Source: an uncultured Faecalibacterium sp.
Lineage (GTDB): Bacteria > Bacillota > Clostridia > Oscillospirales > Ruminococcaceae
DNA length: 64,000 nt
Direction: 5' to 3'
Assembly (NCBI GenBank): GCA_944386015.1
Contig: CALWZK010000001.1
Location: 1-64,000, forward strand
Positions 60,630 through 64,000 of this stretch are shown one piece after another (within the stretch, counting starts at the first letter, position 1; each line of letters opens with the position of its first letter). The position numbers and the translations under genes are program-made. The notes under the pieces were generated by a model. The model searched no databases. It was not told the origin of the DNA and saw only the letters and a list, made by a program, of their open reading frames with translations.

Positions 60630-62000
60630 ATGGAAGCAATGATCGCTGCGCTCTGCCTGCTGCTGTTGCTGGCAGGGGATATTTTGCTGGTGGTGGTGCT
60701 GCTGCGCAGCCGCCGGCCCGACGACGACACCCAGATGCAGGATCTGGAGGACTGGCTGGAACAGCGGCTGGCCGCCCAGGAGGAGGCCTTCAGCAAGCGG
60801 CTGCGGGACAGCCAGGCCGCCCTGGCCGATCAGAACTATGCCGCCATCCGGGGCGTTCAGAACGCCGTGGAGGGGATGGGGGCCCAGCTGACCAACGGCC
60901 AGACCGCCCAGCAGAAGAACCTGGAAAACCGGTTCCAGACCATGGAGCGGACGGTGGAAAGCCGGCTGCGGACCCTGGAACTGTCCAATGAGCAGAAGCT
61001 GGGAGAGATGCGCCGCACCCTCACCGAGGGGATGGACGCCGTTCGGGCCGAGAACAACAAAAAGCTGGATGAAATCCGCCACACCGTGGACGAACAGCTC
61101 CAGGAAAACCTGCAGAAGCGGGTGAGCGAGAGCTTCAAGACGGTGAGCGACCAGCTGGAACAGGTGTACAAGGGCCTGGGCGAGATGCAGACCCTGGCCG
61201 CCGATGTGGGCGGCCTCAAGCAGGTGCTGTCGGGGGTCAAGACCCGGGGCATCCTGGGCGAGATCCAGCTGGGGGCCATCCTGGAGGAGATCCTGGCCCC
61301 CGAGCAGTACGCCACCAATGTGGCTACCATTCCCGGCTCCACCCAGCGGGTGGAGTTCGCGGTCAAGCTGCCGGGCACCGACGGCCAGAACGTCTGGCTG
61401 CCCATCGACTCCAAGTTCCCCGGCGACACTTACGCCCATCTGCAGGACGCCCTGGCTTCGGGGGACGCCCAGGCGGTGGACGCTGCCCGCAAGGCTCTGG
61501 AACAGGTGATCCGGGCCGAGGCCAAGGACATCCGCACCAAGTATGTGGAGCCCCCCTACACCACCAACTTCGGCATCCTGTTCCTGCCCTTTGAGGGGCT
61601 GTACGCCGAGGTGGTGAACCAGGGGATGGTGGAGAGCCTCCAGCGGGACTATCAGGTCAACGTGGCGGGCCCCAGCACCATGGCGGCCCTGCTGAACAGC
61701 CTGCAGATGGGCTTCAAGACCCTGGCCATCCAGAAGCGCTCCAACGAGGTCTGGCAGGTGCTGGGCGCCGTCAAGACCGAATTTGAAAAATTCCACAAGG
61801 GCCTGTCCAAACTTCAGGAGCGGCTGCGCCAGTCCGACCGGGAGCTGGACGATTTGATCGGCACCCGCACCCGGGCCATCAACCGCAAGCTGCGGTCGGT
61901 CCAGTCCCTGGACGACACCAGCGCGGCGGCCCTTTTGGAGCTGGACGCCGCCCCCGGCCAGCCGCCCCGTGCCAGCCTCACCGGCGGCGACGTGGATTGA
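60630..62000 (+). CDS. rmuC: DNA recombination protein RmuC
   Basis: 456 residues. N-terminal membrane helix (about 3-25), a long coiled coil (about 35-190), then the RmuC nuclease-like domain with GILGEIQLGAILEEIL, VEFAVKLPG, LPIDSKFPGDTY and FLPFEGLYAEVV. Implicated in limiting inversions at short repeats; a PD-(D/E)xK-type fold is proposed for the family. RBS AAGGAG. Last gene of its operon. Confidence 0.95.
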   Translation: MEAMIAALCLLLLLAGDILLVVVLLRSRRPDDDTQMQDLEDWLEQRLAAQEEAFSKRLRDSQAALADQNYAAIRGVQNAVEGMGAQLTNGQTAQQKNLENRFQTMERTVESRLRTLELSNEQKLGEMRRTLTEGMDAVRAENNKKLDEIRHTVDEQLQENLQKRVSESFKTVSDQLEQVYKGLGEMQTLAADVGGLKQVLSGVKTRGILGEIQLGAILEEILAPEQYATNVATIPGSTQRVEFAVKLPGTDGQNVWLPIDSKFPGDTYAHLQDALASGDAQAVDAARKALEQVIRAEAKDIRTKYVEPPYTTNFGILFLPFEGLYAEVVNQGMVESLQRDYQVNVAGPSTMAALLNSLQMGFKTLAIQKRSNEVWQVLGAVKTEFEKFHKGLSKLQERLRQSDRELDDLIGTRTRAINRKLRSVQSLDDTSAAALLELDAAPGQPPRASLTGGDVD

Positions 62001-62032
62001 ACAATTTTTTCACAGAATCCGCCGTATAAGCA

Positions 62033-62061
62033 TTGCTTTTCCCCTATGAGTATGGTATGAT
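62033..62061 (+). promoter_or_regulatory. Promoter for the flavodiiron protein
   Basis: TTGCTT, 17-bp spacer, extended TGG-TATGAT. A leader of about 100 nt follows; TAAGCATTG occurs on both sides of it (62027-62035 and 62131-62139). Confidence 0.65.
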
Positions 62062-62170
62062 AAGTCGGCCCGGTTGGAGACTGGGCATTAAGAAAGTTTC
62101 GGGGCCGCTGTTTAAGGACAGTCCCCCTTAAGCATTGTTGTGAAAAAACCAATGGAAAGGACGACCTGCG

Positions 62171-63355
62171 ATGAATGTACATAAGACAAAAATCACCGAC
62201 TCTGTCCTGGGCATCAGCCTCAACGACACGACCCTGGACCTGTTTGAAAGCCAGTACCCTGTGCCCAATGGGGTGAGCTACAACACCTACCTGATCCGGG
62301 ACGAAAAGACCGCCGTGCTGGACACGGTGGACGCCCGCGCCACCGACCTGTGGCTGGAGACCCTGGAGTCTGAGCTGGCCGGCACCACCCCCGATTACCT
62401 GGTGGTTTCCCACATGGAGCCCGACCACTCGGCCAACGTGGCCCGCCTGGCTGCCAAGTACCCCGAGATGAAGGTGGTGGGCAACGCCAAGACCTTCGCT
62501 TTCCTGACCAACTTCTTCCCCGGCGCTATTTCCGCTGACCGTCAGGTGATGGTCAAGGAGGGCGATGAGCTGAGCCTGGGCAGCCACACCTTGCACTTTG
62601 TCATGGCTCCCATGGTCCACTGGCCCGAGGTCATGTTCACCTATGAGTCCAGCGAGAAGCTGCTGTTCTCGGCCGATGCCTTCGGCCGGTTCGGCGCTGT
62701 GGCTGACGGCGACAGCATCGACAACTGGGTGGAGGAGTCCCGCCGGTACTACCTGAACATCGTGGGCAAGTACGGCGCCCAGGTCCAGGCTGTCCTCAAG
62801 AAGGCTGCCGCCCTGGAGATCGCTCAGATCTGCCCCCTGCACGGCCCCGTCCTCAACGGCGACCTGGCCCCCTACCTGAGCCTGTACGACACCTGGTCCA
62901 AGTACCTGCCTGAGGCTCCCCAGGAGATCCTGGTGGCTTCTGCCTCCATCCACGGCCACACCCGTGAGGCTGCCCACACCATGTCTGAGAAGCTCCGCGC
63001 TGCCGGCGCCCAGGTCACCGAAATCGACCTGACCCGCACCGATGTCTCCTACGCTGTGGCCCAGGCTTTCCGCTGCGGCAAGATGGTGCTGGCTGCCGCC
63101 ACCTATGACGCCAGCCTGTTCCCCGCCATGGAGTCCTTCCTGACCCACCTGAAGTCCAAGAACTTCCAGGGCCGCACCGTTGGCCTGATGGAGAACGGCA
63201 TGTGGGCACCCATGGCCGCCAAGCTGATGACCGCCGCCCTGACCACCCTGAAGGGGGTCACTGTCTGCGAGCAGGTGGTGACCATCCGCGGCGCTGCCCA
63301 TGCAGCTGAGGAAGCCCAGATGGACACCCTGGTCAGCCAGCTGATGGCCCAGTAA
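62171..63355 (+). CDS. Flavodiiron protein (FprA family A-type flavoprotein)
   Basis: Reduces O2 and/or NO to protect an anaerobe. 394 residues, the two-domain core type. Metallo-beta-lactamase-like domain with diiron ligands in SHMEPDHSANV (H81, E83, D85, H86), HWPEVMF, FSADAFGRFG and CPLHGPVL; flavodoxin domain with FMN loop ASASIHGHTREAA from about 257. No fused rubredoxin, so a separate electron donor is needed. Rich in GCT/GTC codons relative to neighbours, hinting at high expression. RBS AAAGGAC-like. Confidence 0.95.
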   Translation: MNVHKTKITDSVLGISLNDTTLDLFESQYPVPNGVSYNTYLIRDEKTAVLDTVDARATDLWLETLESELAGTTPDYLVVSHMEPDHSANVARLAAKYPEMKVVGNAKTFAFLTNFFPGAISADRQVMVKEGDELSLGSHTLHFVMAPMVHWPEVMFTYESSEKLLFSADAFGRFGAVADGDSIDNWVEESRRYYLNIVGKYGAQVQAVLKKAAALEIAQICPLHGPVLNGDLAPYLSLYDTWSKYLPEAPQEILVASASIHGHTREAAHTMSEKLRAAGAQVTEIDLTRTDVSYAVAQAFRCGKMVLAAATYDASLFPAMESFLTHLKSKNFQGRTVGLMENGMWAPMAAKLMTAALTTLKGVTVCEQVVTIRGAAHAAEEAQMDTLVSQLMAQ

Positions 63356-63377
63356 CCTGTCAATCCCACAAAACCAG

Positions 63378-63411
63378 AACTGCCCCGGCGCCATGCCGGG
63401 GCAGTTTTTTT
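63378..63411. terminator. Bidirectional terminator
   Basis: Perfect 12-bp stem AACTGCCCCGGC / GCCGGGGCAGTT, GCCAT loop, T7. Serves the flavodiiron gene and the convergent sdpI-like gene. Confidence 0.92.
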
Positions 63412-63424
63412 GTATGCCGGTCTT

Positions 63425-63811
63425 TTATACGCCGGGGCGCCGGTTCCCGTCCTTGTCAAAGGTGCGCTTCAGGGCGGCCTCGGTGGGGAAGATGGACCCC
63501 ACCAGCGGGACCGTCTGCACCAGGCAGAAAACGCCGCCCAGAGAACCCACCGTATCTTCAGACCGGCCCAGCAGCAACAGCATCACCACCAGGGTCGCCG
63601 GCAGCAGCACCAGCCCCCACCGCAGCCACAGCCGTCCGCAGTACTGGTGGGCAAAGAGCCAGGTGTCCTGGTTCTTCATGGACCGGGTGGTGCGGTAGCC
63701 ATAGATGTAGTTGACCCGCTTGGGGGGATGCTTGAGGAAGGCGAAACCAAAGCCGATCATCATCAAGGGAATGGCCAGATTGCTTATCAGCATGTAAAAC
63801 CAGAATCCCAT
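63425..63811 (-). CDS. SdpI/YhfL family membrane protein
   Basis: 128 residues, three membrane helices. The family signature NYIYGYRTTRSMKNQDTWLFAHQYCG is clear (residues 34-59). Members include SdpI, the immunity protein for the SdpC toxin of Bacillus, but most homologues have no known toxin partner and none is seen here. AAAGGAGG precedes the ATG. Probably transcribed with the partial gene upstream, with a hairpin between. Confidence 0.88.
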   Translation of the reverse strand: MGFWFYMLISNLAIPLMMIGFGFAFLKHPPKRVNYIYGYRTTRSMKNQDTWLFAHQYCGRLWLRWGLVLLPATLVVMLLLLGRSEDTVGSLGGVFCLVQTVPLVGSIFPTEAALKRTFDKDGNRRPGV

Positions 63812-63842
63812 GGCAGCCTCCTTTCACAGGGCGGCACAGCGC

Positions 63843-63883
63843 AAAATAAAAACAGGCAACAGATATACACTCTGCTGCCTGTT
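63843..63883 (-). terminator. Terminator/attenuator after the edge gene
   Basis: Minus-strand stem AACAGGCA / TGCCTGTT followed by TTTATTTT. It overlaps the stop codon of the partial gene and leaves under 35 bp before sdpI. Confidence 0.7.
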
Positions 63884-64000
63884 CAGTTCAGATCGTCCAG
63901 GATATCGGGCCAGAGGGCTTGTTCCTGGCGCAGGGCGTCGAAGCAGCAGTCCAGATACAGCTTGTGGGCAGCCGGAATGATGGTCCGCCGGAGCAGATAC
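63883..64000 (-). CDS. Partial gene at right edge (C-terminus only)
   Basis: The last 38 codons of a minus-strand frame with host-like codon use, ending in HKLYLDCCFDALRQEQALWP then DILDDLN and TGA at 63885-63883. A clear terminator hairpin immediately follows, supporting a real gene end. Too short to identify; the body lies beyond the window. Confidence 0.6.
   Translation of the reverse strand, partial: YLLRRTIIPAAHKLYLDCCFDALRQEQALWPDILDDLN

Noticed and set aside
63425..63811. Toxin-immunity (SdpC/SdpI) system
   Set aside because: Only the SdpI-like protein is seen; no toxin or SdpR-type repressor is visible before the window ends.
1..64000. CRISPR array, prophage, insertion sequence, tRNA or rRNA
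   Set aside because: Reading both strands showed no regularly spaced repeats, transposase or phage genes, cloverleaf-like sequences or rRNA-like blocks.

Overview
The window looks like a chromosomal segment of a GC-rich, anaerobic, Gram-positive gut Clostridium of the Oscillospiraceae/Ruminococcaceae type (Faecalibacterium/Subdoligranulum/Gemmiger-like). This is inferred from family content, not from a database match. The signs are an LL-diaminopimelate aminotransferase (DapL) next to dapF, an archaeal-type ProS, a CIRCE element, RNase J, GdpP, a tilS-hpt-ftsH block, a flavodiiron protein, and strong SigA-type promoters (TTGACA-17-TATAAT) in GC-rich DNA. No rRNA, tRNA, CRISPR array, insertion sequence or prophage was seen.

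Layout. 1-6.3 kb: DNA repair (ogt), a sirtuin, an orphan protein, a 2-hydroxyacid dehydrogenase, an ECF sigma factor coupled to a tandem-repeat protein, and an aminotransferase. 6.3-12.8 kb: two peptidoglycan-type proteins without visible export signals, an Fe-S aldo/keto reductase, an aldose epimerase-like protein and a membrane metallopeptidase-like protein. 12.8-18.2 kb: proS, acyl carrier protein, the lysine/DAP operon dapF-dapL, a YhcH-family protein and an acetyltransferase. 18.2-24.4 kb: an SPFH/NfeD membrane pair and glycogen/maltodextrin breakdown (glgP plus a GH13 enzyme). 24.8-33.9 kb: zapA, a U32 protein, dut, maf, mreBCD-PBP2 and mgsA. 33.9-41.6 kb: mnmA/rnhA, RNase J, gdpP, UDP-galactopyranose mutase and rplI. 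41.7-50.2 kb: dnaB, tilS, hpt, ftsH, two tail-anchored orphan proteins (zinc ribbon; HEPN-like with an AT-hook-like motif) and a HAD hydrolase. 50.3-64 kb: a SpoU methylase, an XpaC-like protein, htpG with CIRCE, two esterases, an HD protein, acetyltransferases, a DUF975 protein, a transglutaminase-like protein, rmuC, a flavodiiron protein and SdpI.

Most genes are housekeeping, arranged in short operons separated by clear intrinsic terminators, many of them shared by convergent genes. Cell-envelope growth (mreBCD, PBP2, dapF/dapL, glf, gdpP), translation and tRNA modification (proS, mnmA, tilS, rplI) and glycogen use are well represented.

The most novel-looking parts are: (a) the ECF sigma/repeat-protein pair with its own ECF-type promoter (3.2-5.0 kb); (b) the tail-anchored zinc-ribbon and HEPN/AT-hook proteins after ftsH (47.4-49.4 kb); (c) the signal-less SpoIID-like/peptidoglycan-binding plus M15-peptidase pair (6.3-9.3 kb); and (d) regulatory oddities: a 12-bp perfect inverted repeat around the xpaC -10 box, a terminator inside mreB-mreC, duplicated CCGGAGACCGG in the RNase J leader, and direct repeats before mgsA, where minCDE-rodA would often be expected.
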